DNA from: Caprella mutica
Taxonomy: Eukaryota; Arthropoda; Malacostraca; Amphipoda; Caprellidae
Length of the DNA stretch: 64,000 nt
Direction: 5' to 3'
Assembly: GCA_947561585.1 (NCBI GenBank)
Contig: CANNZV010001850.1
Span: 105,157-169,156 of the forward strand
Below are positions 22,886-34,228 of this stretch, piece after piece. The position numbers and the translations under genes were made by a program. A model generated the notes under the pieces. The model did no database searches, was not told the origin of the DNA, and saw only the letters and a program-made list of their open reading frames with translations. Each line of letters starts with the position of its first letter. Within the stretch, counting starts at the first letter, position 1.

Positions 22886-23281
22886 TTAATCTAATGTTGA
22901 ATCAGCCCAAAACTTAGGTAGAGTTATCTCTGGTAATTTAATGCGATTTCGCACACCATTAGAGTTGGAATTGTCAAGATTAGTGGAGCACTGAGTATTA
23001 ATTAGATTCATGCTCACCTTTATCTTCTTTAAGAACGCATCACACTCATCCTCCTGAACTTCTATGTCCAGGATGTCAGCACTATCGGTGTTGCGCTGTT
23101 TTACCAAAAGCTTCTCATCAAGAGGTTTTATCTTTTCGGCTAACTCGAAAAGTGTGTCATGGTCGGCTTTTAGTTCTGCCTTAGACCTTTGCTCCATGGT
23201 GTCGGCGAGTTCTAACAGTAGCTTGTCTACACGTCGTCTATACGACGCACGTTCTTTTTCGTCCTTAGACTTATTAAACAA
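22886..23281 (-). CDS. gag: BEL/Pao Gag N-terminus, ended by an in-frame stop
   Basis: 131 codons from the ATG at 23281, about 200 bases downstream of the 5' LTR. The first 110 residues are charged and coiled-coil-like (many Glu, Lys, Leu), as in Pao gag N-termini. The last residues, LPEITLPKF, are the conserved opening of the DUF1759 gag core. A TAA stop (22888-22886) then interrupts the core, and the next codon is the in-frame ATG of the long ORF. This could be an inactivating mutation, a readthrough codon or a termination-reinitiation site (TAAATG). Because the stop lies inside a conserved domain, a mutation is the simplest reading. Confidence 0.8.
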   Translation of the reverse strand: MFNKSKDEKERASYRRRVDKLLLELADTMEQRSKAELKADHDTLFELAEKIKPLDEKLLVKQRNTDSADILDIEVQEDECDAFLKKIKVSMNLINTQCSTNLDNSNSNGVRNRIKLPEITLPKFWADSTLD

Positions 23282-23465
23282 TTATATAGGTCAAGACCTA
23301 ATAGAAATATTAACCTGTCCACCTGAAATATTAGTTACAGAATTCCAAGGAAAATGGTTAGTATTCAAATTCAAACCACAATAATAAATCAATTGGGCAG
23401 ATTGATTGGAAGCGATGAGGGGAGTCATGGAGGCACATTCAGGAGACAAATTAGGAAAAAAAAGA

Positions 23466-23483
23466 CTAAAGTTCGAAGGACCA
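23466..23483 (-). other. Primer binding site of the BEL element
   Basis: Read on the minus strand, TGGTCCTTCGAACTTTAG follows the end of the 5' LTR with no gap. It begins with the TGG complement of a tRNA CCA end. The priming tRNA was not identified. Confidence 0.7.
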
Positions 23484-24587
23484 AGCGAAGAAAATGAATA
23501 TAGTGAATTTTAAATGTAAAGTTTATAAATAAATTTAAGACAAATCATCCTTCATATTTATTCATATAAGCACTCTACAGTTCATTTAGATTTAGATAAG
23601 TTAGGTTTAAGAGGTTTTTAACTGGATCACAAAAGACAAGGGCTATTGAGCAGTTTAGCAATACAGGTACAAAGGTCTTCATAAAGAACAATATGTCCCA
23701 TAAATGCGCCACCACAACTTCCGCCCTCTCATGTTGGTGGGATTCACAGACACTCCACCTCCAACCTCCACTCTTCACTGTCCCAATAGATCTAAAATGA
23801 GATGAATTGATGAGTGTTAAGTCAGGAATAAATCACTGGTTCGATAGTTCCACCCAATCAATCATGTACACATTATTTAATCATTCAAAACGAATCAATA
23901 AGAATTATTAACATTGATCATTTTATATATCAGCAGCAAGTAACTTTTTAAAGTGAAAGTAATTTTCAATAAGAGTAATTTTTAATCAAGTAATTTTTAA
24001 TCAAGTAATTTTTAATCAAGTAATTTTTAATCAATGTTCTTTTAAACCTATTGCATATGAAAGGGTTGCTAGATTTTAACCGATTGTCCATACGCAGATT
24101 CCATCCTGATCTCCAGACTCCCTCCATCGCCTCCCCAACCCGTCTTTTCTCTCTCCATTCCAATGTTAAAACCAGCCATTAACATTTTAAAACCAGCCAT
24201 TAACATCAGGTGCATGGTAGCGACCTTAGAATTGATACGATGAAAAGAACAAGTTTAGTAGCGGTTCCTCATAATTCTTTAATGATCGGTGATATGGCAG
24301 CAAACGAAGATATCGCTTTTCACCCTACTTTCCAATTAGTAAAAGTGAGCCTTGTATTTGTGTGTACTGCTGGTGAGGTCTAGTGCAGGTCTGCCTGTTG
24401 AAATAAACTCAGGTGCGACATATTAATTTTTGCTGGAGGACCAAATCAGGTGATACCATATGAACTGGTCGTCCAGCAACACTTTCAAATTAATTTAAAT
24501 AGTATTGATTTAATTTAAAAAGTCTATTGATAAATAAATGCATATAATAAAGTGGAAAAACAAAACCAGTGTTTATTTTTTTTCAAT
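23484..24587 (-). repeat. 5' LTR of the BEL/Pao element
   Basis: 1104 bp, homologous to 16628-17655. Four 15-bp units against 13 in the 3' LTR, a short duplicated ...CCAGCCATTAACAT... stretch near 24170-24207, and an extra ~227-bp segment. Base substitutions between the LTRs are few compared with these structural changes. Confidence 0.85.
24211..24437. other. 227-bp segment present in only one BEL LTR
   Basis: The 3' LTR joins directly ...CATCAGG|ACCAAAT..., while here ~227 bp of somewhat more balanced base composition separates them. AGG occurs at both edges, so either the 3' LTR lost the segment by microhomology deletion or the 5' LTR gained it. Confidence 0.7.
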
Positions 24588-24592
24588 TGTGT
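24588..24592. other. BEL target-site duplication, right
   Basis: TGTGT, matching 16623-16627. Confidence 0.65.
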
Positions 24593-24744
24593 CTTTCATC
24601 AAATGGCTGAGCTCAGGCAGCGACCAGTTCATCCTCATAGTCAAAAAGGATGATAACAAATTTTTTCGCAACCAAAGTTCATGGCGACGGCTATAGGTTC
24701 TGTATTTGAAAAATGGAATATTAGAAAATTAACCAAATCTACCA

Positions 24745-24895
24745 TCTACGCACTATCATATGATGAGTCATACTGATACTGGGCTAGTAGTGAATTGAGT
24801 CATTGTGATGACGTACTAGTAGTTACAGTGATTATGTACTATCGGAAAAAAAGAGTTTCTTTTTTGATCTAATATTAGAAAAGAGTCACTGCAAG
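24745..24895 (-). repeat. ~31-bp degenerate repeat array, minus orientation
   Basis: Read on the minus strand it contains units like GATAGTACATAATCACTG and GTACGTCATCACAATGACT, plus CAGTGACTCTTTTCT. It belongs to the same family as the plus-strand array at 47177-47395. Units are more diverged here. Confidence 0.55.
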
Positions 24896-27800
24896 ATGCT
24901 AATTATACTACCAACGGATTAATTTTTCTTTCATGGTGCAAGCAAAATTGTTTGATGTAAATGGTGTTGTATATGAAAAAAAATTAGGCCTGGTAGTAAG
25001 AAGTCACTTATTGAAACCAACAATCACTTCAACTATCGTTCAAAGCTATCATTTCAAAATTGGAATAATTTTTCTGATTGTACTTAGATACAAGAAAAAG
25101 TCAATTTATGAGAATACCGTTCTACTCTTTGAAAATTGTATATTGAAATAAATTACGATATTCTAATAAATTCTTAACAATCTATTTGATGTGCCACAAG
25201 AATCTATTCTCTCTATAAAAAAGTTAATCGTTTCAATTGATTGAAATATAAAATGTTATTGTATAAATTCTTGTTAGAAAAAAAATCAGATAACATGATT
25301 AATTACCAGCACACATAATTCAACTCAATAATGCATTAAGAATAGAAAATATATAATTATATAATGAGGCATTTATGTATACAATATATGTAGTTGTGTA
25401 GGATTAACTTCAGAGTTTATTATGTTACAAATATTTAAAATATCATTAATATAGATACTTGGAATCTTTGAAAAATTAAATAAATTTGACATTATATCTC
25501 TGTTTTCAGCCACACAATAAAAAATTCTGATCATAAGAAGCTCATATTCAAGGACAAATTTTCTAATTCATGAACATTATTTGTTTCCCTGACTAATCAA
25601 ATCTACTTCACTAAATCTCTTGTTAGTTTGAGCGAAATCAAATGAAAGAGAAAAATAGTGATTTGTTGGTGATTTAAGTAAAGAAAAATCGATAGTACAG
25701 TAAGAACTCTTTAAGATCACAGCATCTAAATCACTAAAATAAATTTTCAATAAAATAATTCAAATTTCGAAACAAATCCGCTCAGACGATATGAAGTAAT
25801 AGCATCTGTAATTATCAATTTAAAACTGGAACCAAGTGAATTTTTGTAGGTGAAATGACTAATGTTAAAGATATCAATCACAATTTATTATTGTGTGGTA
25901 AAATATTATCAAATTACCGGCCGCAATTAAGTCTCATTCATATTGATATTAGACAACTAATTTTGAATTTTTAGATGGGATGTATTGTAATGATCTTCAT
26001 TCAACTCATAATTCACCTTACAGATAGATAATTTACGTTTTCATTCTTTTCTAACACAAAGAGAAACACGTATACACTTCTTTCAGATCTCTGCTAGCCA
26101 CAGAGTTCTATTTCCTCGTTGTGTCACAATTCTCTGAATCTTGAAATCATTGCAACAATGCAGTGATCGCAGCCTTTGTTGATTTAATGTAGTTAGACGG
26201 TTTCTCTGTACTGCATGTAACGATCTACTGTGGAAAAAATAAATTTATGTACTCTATTTTAGATCTTACCGCTTGCTGTATTCGTACATTTTTCAATGGA
26301 AAAAATTTGAAATCCAATTTAAAAATATTTATCTAATACGTATCTTCGATCTGTTTCAATAAAAAAAATTATTCTACTTCATTCGAGATATGTTTTAAAA
26401 CTGAATCATTCTTGAAAGAGGAAAAAGACGAGTTATTAATTTGTTCTCCTGTATGTACACATATACAAATCGGGCTTATGAATAAATAAGAGCGCTCAAG
26501 AACACAGAGTCTTCGTATTATAATCTAAATTAGAGATGCAAAGTGAAATACCTATATTTTGAATAGTATATGAATTATTAATATACATATTTTTAGTTAT
26601 TTAGGTATAATAAACTGTAGATATATATAAAGATCGATATTTATTTATATAAATAACTGAAAATTGCTTGGATTCTAAGACAAATTCACCCCTAACCCCA
26701 TGAAAAGACCCCGGTCATATAATTAGAATAGAATACATTTTTTGACTATTGAAAACAACCTAGGGTGAGTCTGAACCCTCCTAACCTAATCTTGTATAAT
26801 TATTCATTTTCTTTTTTTACACGTTTTTTTTGTCCTGTCACAAGGTGTTAGTTAGCTAAGATACTGATTTTATTTGCAACCTGTTAAATCAAACTTTGAT
26901 ATTGGTAATTTGATTATTTTTATATGATTATATTTGTAGCGTGAATATTAAATTGAAATACTGAATCATGTACGTATGACAGCCAGTCAATTTAAAGTAG
27001 TCTGAAAGTGTCACTCCACTAACATGCGGTATACATACATTGTATGTCACAATATTTAGATCAATTTTCTTAGCTTGTTTTCACATAAATTGTTATTAAA
27101 GTTTTCTGAATGTGATTCTAAGATCTAACCGCTTCCTGTTAAAAAAAAGAAATTCTGTCTTCTACAACAAGAGGACATTTTTGAAGTGTCTTCAAACAAT
27201 TCTCTAGAAAATAACTTGAACACCAGCTATTAAATCTCCGATACTCTCAAGTCTAAATTTTGTCGAAAGCAATAATTCACATGAAATATTTATTGGTGTA
27301 TAAGCAAAATAGAATTATTTTACTGTTTTATCCACAGATCGATCCAAAACAAATTTTAAATTCTTCTAACACTATAGGTAATATGATTATCCATAAAGAC
27401 AAACCCCCACCTTTACTTTATTTTTCCAACGTCATTTATAAATTCACTTTCTAACAGTGCCCCGCGGCCTTTATATGCGGGACAAAGGAACAATTAGTGC
27501 TAATTTCTTCAAAAACCCCTTTGCTAATAATCTAATTAAGAAAATAGCTAAATTATAAACCATTCTTCTGATAATAGCCATAAGATTTCGGAAAATGATT
27601 TCAAATTATTAGCAAGAAGCAATAGCTACGATTTGAAGACATTGGAATCTATTTTTTTATGAACAGAAGCCCCATTTAAATTCACAAGGGGCTTCTACAG
27701 AATTAGTTAATTTAAATGATTTCTTACTTTTATATTTATGTTGTTTGTCACTCATTTTATTTGTTTATTTATTTATCTGTACCATTAGTGATATAAGTAT

Positions 27801-29629
27801 ATTGATTTCTGTATCTTAGATAGAAGAATTTTGTATTTAAATAGAACAAAATGAAATTTAGGATACATAAAGATATCCATATAAGACCAAAAAAAAATTT
27901 GGATTTAAATTCCTAAATATCAAGATCCCAATTCACACCAAGCCAAATATAGTTCAAACGCTACTCATTTCTACGAACTGCTATCAATTCTTAACATTAT
28001 ATTTCGGTAATAAAAAATTTACATACTTTCATTCTATTCATACGACAAACAAGATGATGTCCAAATAATTACATTATATATACATATACCTTAACTATGC
28101 TTTATCTGCTATATTCATTAATATTTTCTCGTCATTATACAAATATACATTGATTATATTATTATACAAATTCTTTGTATCCAGAGGCACTAATATGTAC
28201 TCTATGAGCAGGTTTAACAGGTAACGAGATAGTCATTATAGGACTTAAATATTTAAATCGATAATTATAAGGTAGAGACAGGTGAATCTGCTTACCTAAT
28301 TAATTAGATACTTTAATTTGTAATGTAAAAGCTATGCAGTTAAACCTAGTTATTTAATATATAATATTCTAACACTATGTAATATTCTAAAACTGTATAA
28401 TAAAGAGTAGGTAAATGCTATGCTTTACGTATTTCTACTTCCACCAACATAAATAATGAGCAATAGTTATAGTCTCAAATAATGAAAAATGATATTCCAT
28501 TTTCTTATCATATAACTATCATAACCGATTTATAATAGATTTACTTTTAATGTGATATATTAAATATATACGCTGTATAGAATTACGTTATATTTCAAGA
28601 GAACTGCGAACAATTTTTATCTTTATTGCTAACATATTGAAAACCCAAATTTACCAAGTGTAGTTCAATCCAAAAAATATCAGTTTGACAGCCAGGATTT
28701 GTTTATAAATAGGAAATTGAGACTCCACTTTAGATTATTTTATAATAAACTATTTCGAGCAGTTTTCTTAGCTCTTTTTCAAGTAATTTCATGAAATTTT
28801 TCATCCATTGGGGCCAAAGGAGGATATGAATTCTGGCGGTGAAACTGTTAAATTCTGTATTGAAGAAGAGGAATTGGTAACCTCATCTTCGTAACCAATT
28901 AAAGTTCTAGGAATTTTGTCCCTGTGGAATCTTGCCTGGCGGATTTTTGTGAATCCTTAATAAATTTAAAAAAATTAGGTTTCAATTTAAATCATAAATT
29001 TGTAGGTTCCAATTTAAATTATAATTTTTTAGGTTTCAAATTGAATTTGTAATTTAAAGTTTAAAATGAGAGATGCAATTTACATGAATATAAAACTTGT
29101 TAATGTAATTTTAATATATAGTATTATAACAAGTTTTATTCGACCATGTCACAATAACAAGTCAGTGTCTATCACTGGTTCTTTAAATCTCTGTTTTCAT
29201 ACGACTTGAAAAAGTAGGATAAAGATTTAATTATGATCAGCAGTTTCCTGGAGTTTGATCTATCACGACCGCTATTATCATATCCCTTTCACAATGGCCT
29301 CGATAATCGAAAAAATTCACGTGGAAAATATATTATTATATACAAAAAAAAATGAAATACTAAAAGTAAGACTGAAAACTATGAAGTCATTGATGAAATC
29401 ATTGAAAGTATTGATGAATATATAGTCATTACTAGTCATAGAGTACTGTGCAGTGTGCAGGTGAAAAAAAACCTTGAGTGCCGCCAACAATAGTAAAAAT
29501 TAGTAATTTATAGTGTTTTAAAAATAAACAAACCATATATAGTTGTTATTTAAACTAAACTACTGTAAAATATGTTCTGTAATTATTTTAACCCTAATGA
29601 GCTTGAAGTGTATTTTCTAAGAACATCCT
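24896..29629. other. 4.7 kb interval without recognised genes
   Basis: AT-rich. The only structure noticed is a threefold degenerate repeat at about 28974-29058 (units of about 33 bp around AGGTTTCAATTTAAAT). Short ORFs at 24933-25151 and 27260-27454 show no domain or coding character. Confidence 0.4.
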
Positions 29630-30065
29630 TTTTAAATAACTTCATAACTTTCATGTCATTCCTTCAAATTTATAGGCACTTCTGCCTTTCTTGAATTTTG
29701 TTCCTACATAAATTCAAATTATATTTTTGTTTTTAAAAGTTAAAAATATCTACGTATCGCCGTAAATCAGCGTAAATCAAGCAAATTAGGAAATTATTTG
29801 TAATGTGGTTACGTGTGACAACTTAATGTATTTACATAGGCATAGAAAGATGTTCATAAGTATAGAAAGTAAGTTACAGCTTGGTACCCGCTAAACACAC
29901 ATCATTGATAACACATACACGCGCGAGAAACACACTCTCTTTTCCACCAAATCACAGCTCTGCTCTCTCTGTTGCAATGTCTTATATACCTATGTATATA
30001 TTTCTCCATATATGTTCAATATTTTTTTTGAAATATGGTTCACATTAGTTTTGTATATATACTAA
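29630..30065 (-). repeat. Dispersed repeat family V, copy 2 (inverted)
   Basis: Reverse-complement match to 16093-16495 with the same landmark blocks. It contains about 90 bp near 29840-29930 not present in copy 1. Confidence 0.7.
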
Positions 30066-30099
30066 CAACTTGACCAGATTTACTTTTTTCTTAGACTTC

Positions 30100-30775
30100 A
30101 AGAAGTTGGTTTGCAATCCTTTGTCTCTGTATCGAAGCTTTTAATCTCTAAAAAGAAACGGAAAGTGTTACTTGTTTTTTGTCATGAACATGTCGTTTGG
30201 TCGATTGATCAGAGGTCAAAAGTACATTCTAGGGATGAATGAAAGCAAAGAAAATAATCTTCGGTTTTAATGGGGAAGTATGAATTAGACGTAAATTAGG
30301 GGAAAGGTGAACTATGAACTGCGTCAAGATAATAGTTAAGATTGGAGGTGGTATTATGATGGTTTGGAGATCATTTGTTTTGCTGGACCTGGTCCAATTG
30401 TTCGTCTGCACAGAGGAGTTATTGTAGAAACATAAAACAGCTCTTCCGTCAACATACTCTCCTCTATCAACAAGCAGTTGACCCTTAACCACAGAGTTTC
30501 AAGCAGAACAAAGTACCGCTAGCTACTACTCAGGTAAAAAAGTTAGGATCCTATTAGAAGATGAAGAAATTGCTCAAATGAACTGGCCTTCACAGAGCCT
30601 GACCTCAATCAATTTGAGATTGTTTGGGTAATAATTCAAGTCTATAATCAGAGAAAAAACACGACAAAAGTGGAAGAATTATGAACATTTCTGGAGGATG
30701 AATAGAAGATGGGTAACTCCTTCATTTTAAGCAAAATTTGTAGAATTTTGTGATAGAAAATGTATTGAAGTGACG
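30100..30775 (+). pseudogene. Tc1-like transposase remnant
   Basis: Pieces in several frames match the order of a Tc1/mariner DDE transposase: an HEHVVWS-like block near 30188-30210, then KIGGGGIMMVW near 30338-30372 (family pattern K-x-G-G-G-x-I-M-V-W), then MNWPSQS near 30578 and, after a frameshift, PDLNQFEIVW near 30600-30630 (family pattern W-P-x-Q-S-P-D-L-N-P-I-E-x-x-W). Frameshifts and stops break it throughout, and the proline of the last block is glutamine. No terminal repeats were located. Inactive. Confidence 0.75.
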
Positions 30776-31914
30776 TAGGAAAGGATTATTCACAAAGTAT
30801 TAAGTTAATTGCCAATATCTAGCAATATTTCAAAGTTTATGATGGCTACCCTTAGCTTTTGACCAGAGCTAAATTTATTGTTTGAGTTGAAATATAGAAT
30901 TATTAATAGAGTATTGGTTCAAATGCTTTAAAATTTTCATACGAATAATTATGAGCTCTATATGAAAATACGTGCAAAATATCAATAATGTGTGTTTTAT
31001 ACTTTTTAGGAAATTAAAAATTTAGATAACTAATTCTTACCATACCCACGTATTTTGGCCATTAGTGTATTCCTTTTATAAAATATTGACAATCTGGAAA
31101 AACGTATTTAAGTACAAAGATGAAGGCCAAAGTTTAGATATTTTAACAAGTGTCATTCAGGTTGCAAGAAGATGATAAAATCAATTTTGTTCAGCTAATT
31201 TAAAATTTTGCCTTAATTTTGTACGCTATTTCAATAAAGTGAAATGCCAACTGTATCGCTAAGTATGAGGTTTGAATTCGGTTTTTATGTTATTTCAGAC
31301 ATGAAATAAATTGGCACATTGAAGTGAATTTCCTAACATTCATTCTCCAACCAAAAAATCATGATTTTTAGACTCACCCAAAAATATTTGAGACATGAAA
31401 CCCAACTGCATAAAGACTCTTTCTCAGAAACAATTAGAGAGTTGATAATTTTCACCAAGATCGATTGGTAAGACCATTTAAATAATTGTTTGCACTCTAA
31501 TTTGTTTGTGGCGTTCTGAATGAAGCAAGAATAAGTTTTAAGTAGTGAACTCCACGGCATAGTCACTGCACACAACATAGATTTCTTAACTTAAAACTGA
31601 AATATATTTTTTGGCTTAAGAATTACATTAAATCTATCAGGTAATAAGATATTTACTGAAATAGTCATAAAAAACACAATCAGCAGATATACTTGAAATA
31701 TTTTATACAAAAAAACGTTAAAATCTGTGTCAAAGGTATTTCAAAGTTTATTCGATAAGATTTGTCTCCATAGCGAGATATATTTATGTGTTTCAACAAA
31801 TAGAAAGCATTTCAGCACGATGCACTTCAGTGCTTCAGCAATAAGTATGTTTTATATAGTATCCCTTCATTTTAATTGATAATAATTTACAAAATAAAAA
31901 TAAATCGTGAACCA
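30776..31914. other. Interval without recognised features
   Basis: AT-rich sequence between the Tc1 remnant and the R2-type insertion. No domain-bearing ORF or terminal repeat seen. Confidence 0.4.
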
Positions 31915-31924
31915 TTGTATTTAA
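31915..31924. other. Target-site duplication of the R2-type element, left
   Basis: TTGTATTTAA directly left of the poly(T) run, identical to 34219-34228. Confidence 0.8.
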
Positions 31925-34218
31925 TTTTTTTTTTTTTTTTTTTGTTTAAAAAGACAATATTTTTCCATTAAAAACAAGAAGGATAAAATCTTTACAAAAG
32001 AGGAAATTCCTTCAGGAACTACGAGTGAGGGGTTGAGTTCACTGAAGGGGTGGACCCGACCCTCTAAAACCTCTCCTTCGCGGCCGAGAGGATGCTGAAG
32101 GCATTCCCTCTCTGGATCGCAAGAGCCATTCGCTGTTGGAACCAGGCAGACTCCCTTGGATCATTCGTTGTCTCAACAAGGCGTCTACCTATAGACTTCA
32201 TGATTAAGGAGGTCGTTCTACCGTACGCTCCTGTGGTCTCTATAGCAATTGGCTCAAATATGTATGCATCTCTAAGGGCGGAGTATTTCTGACGTTTACG
32301 GTTCTCCGCAGCCCCGGCAGCTGATCCGGCCTCAACTGCGGAATCATTGAGGTGTGTCTCGGCAAATGTGTCGACACACGTGCAATCCCAAATCAGACTC
32401 TTTCCATTCATGTAAGGAAACACAGTAATACCATCTGGGCGTTTACCATCACCTCTGTCAAGTCCAGGAGGCTCAAGTACTGAAGGGAGTCCTGCTCTCT
32501 GCAAAGCCCGTTTTACCACATAATTCATTGCTGCATGTCTTGGGTGACGCCCAGAACTGTACCTACAAGACAGGCCATGCAGTCCTCTGACATCCATCCC
32601 ACTGCCACAGCGGCAAGAATGAAGTTCACAAACTCTGGCACCAACTCTGAGAGCAATGGCTACCCTCAGGACCTCTGGATCGAGCTGTGTACCCAATGAC
32701 GGTATGGGAATCGCGTTCAACCACACTCCAGTTTCTTTAAGAGATGCAGATAATAGCCGTGCCCTTGCCACCTGATCAGCTCTAGCCAACAGACTCTCCA
32801 TTAATGAATGAGCCCGTGGTGTATCCCATTCTTTTTGACTGGACTCATGGACTGGTACCGGGAGACCAGCCTGTAAACCCTGCCTCCATGTCCCAACTGC
32901 ATCTGTAAGCTCTCCGGTATCGACTACATTAATATTAGAAAGAATAGTTTCAACCAAATCACTCACAGAATACATTGAAGACACAAAAGCAGGCAAGGCA
33001 ATATCTCCAGCTCTCCTACAACCTAGTCCACCAAGGCCAACCGGTAAAGTTGCCTGAACCCAAGAATCAGCTGACATCTCTACATTGGTCACACTGGCAA
33101 CGGCAGATCTAAGTGATTCATCAAAGCAGCTAAGTTCGACTACGTGCTTGTAAGCTGGAGAAGCCCGCAGAACATATTGTAGCTTCGGAATGGAGAAAAC
33201 ATTTCTCAACAAAAAGAAGGCTTGATGGTTATCCACCACCCGCAATCGAGAGACCATGAGATCCAGATCTTCTTTCTTCCTTAAAATCTCCTCGGGGATA
33301 CCCAAGTCACTTAAAGGCGCACCCAACAAGGAGCAATTGTCCTTATGAACCGCTCTGACATTTGGAAGCACTGCCCGGAACAACAATTCTGTTTCACCAG
33401 GGGCATTATCATCGAGAATGGTCAGCTCACATTTCGCGCTATTAACTTCAAGTCCGATGGCACTCAACCCATCTATCAAGGTTTTTACGTCCTCCAAAAC
33501 TCTCTCCGGTGTATCTCCCAGGGCTGCGTCGTCCAGATACCATACATTGAACTCTGACTCAACCCTGCGAGCCACCTCGTCAATTCCAAGAGCAAACCTA
33601 GCCGGTCCAAAAGGGTCACCCTGCTGGATACCTGTCTCCGACCTCAGCACCTCTTCACCAAAAAACAAAGCTGAAGGAGAAGAATAAGCTTGCCAAAGGA
33701 GTCTATATAGCTCCGGCACACGGTTACGAATAACAGTAAGGAAGGTATCTCTCCTCAGACAATTGAAAGCGTTTTTCATATCCACCTTGAGAAACACCCT
33801 CCTATGGTTACAGTCATTCAAGTACCGTCTTGCAGAATGTGCGGCAGCTTCACAGCCACCCTTCGTAGAGAACCCAAGCTGAACCGGTCTTAATTCACTA
33901 CCAAGAGAGTGTGATAAGGGGCGCTTACCAACCTTGCCAGCCAACCTACGCAAGGTATTACCAACTGCTATGGGTCTGATGCCACCATCCTTTTTGGTTA
34001 AAGCGCACAATGTGGCTCCATAGAAAGTTGACAAAGCAAAATCAGGAACTTCTCTCAATATCGCATTCACAAAATCTGTCAGAGTGGTCAAAAGACGTAC
34101 TCCAGCCTCTGCAGATGAATGGGACAATAGCGTCTTCAAATGACCTGACCTGAGGCCATCAGGTCCTCCGGCAGAACCAGGACGAAAAGAATTAACAGCC
34201 TTCCGGACATCCTCCTCC
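31925..34218 (-). mobile_element. 5'-truncated R2-type (RLE) non-LTR retrotransposon
   Basis: The insertion is bounded by a 10-bp direct repeat and ends (minus strand) in a run of 19 A (31943-31925) after a 3' UTR of about 120 bases. Its base composition is near 50% GC, in sharp contrast to both flanks, which helps fix the edges. The 5' end lies inside the RT domain, as expected for incomplete target-primed reverse transcription. Confidence 0.9.
32064..34218 (-). CDS. Reverse transcriptase with C-terminal restriction-like endonuclease, 5'-partial
   Basis: Open frame from the 5' truncation point (codons for EEDVRKAVNSFRPGSAGG continue directly into the RT; there is no start ATG) to the stop at 32064. 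Numbering from the TTG at 34139: RT motif A LKVDMKNAFN (Asp120), GIQQGDP (about 170-176) and catalytic YLDD (201-204). Then a C-x-C...H-x3-C knuckle (C509, C511, H521, C525) followed by RH..N. Then an endonuclease with RPDG (567-570), WDCTCVD (584-590) and KRQKY (615-619), matching the PD-(D/E)xK restriction-like endonuclease of R2/NeSL/Hero-type elements. The enzyme would nick the target and prime cDNA synthesis there. No frameshift or stop is seen, so the insertion is young but 5'-dead. The exact clade is not assigned. Confidence 0.88.
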
Positions 34219-34228
34219 TTGTATTTAA
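34219..34228. other. Target-site duplication of the R2-type element, right
   Basis: TTGTATTTAA, identical to 31915-31924. Confidence 0.8.

Noticed and set aside
16725..23778. Two similar ORFs, 16725-16916 and 23575-23778, as a gene pair
   Set aside because: They are the same part of the two BEL LTRs, not separate genes.
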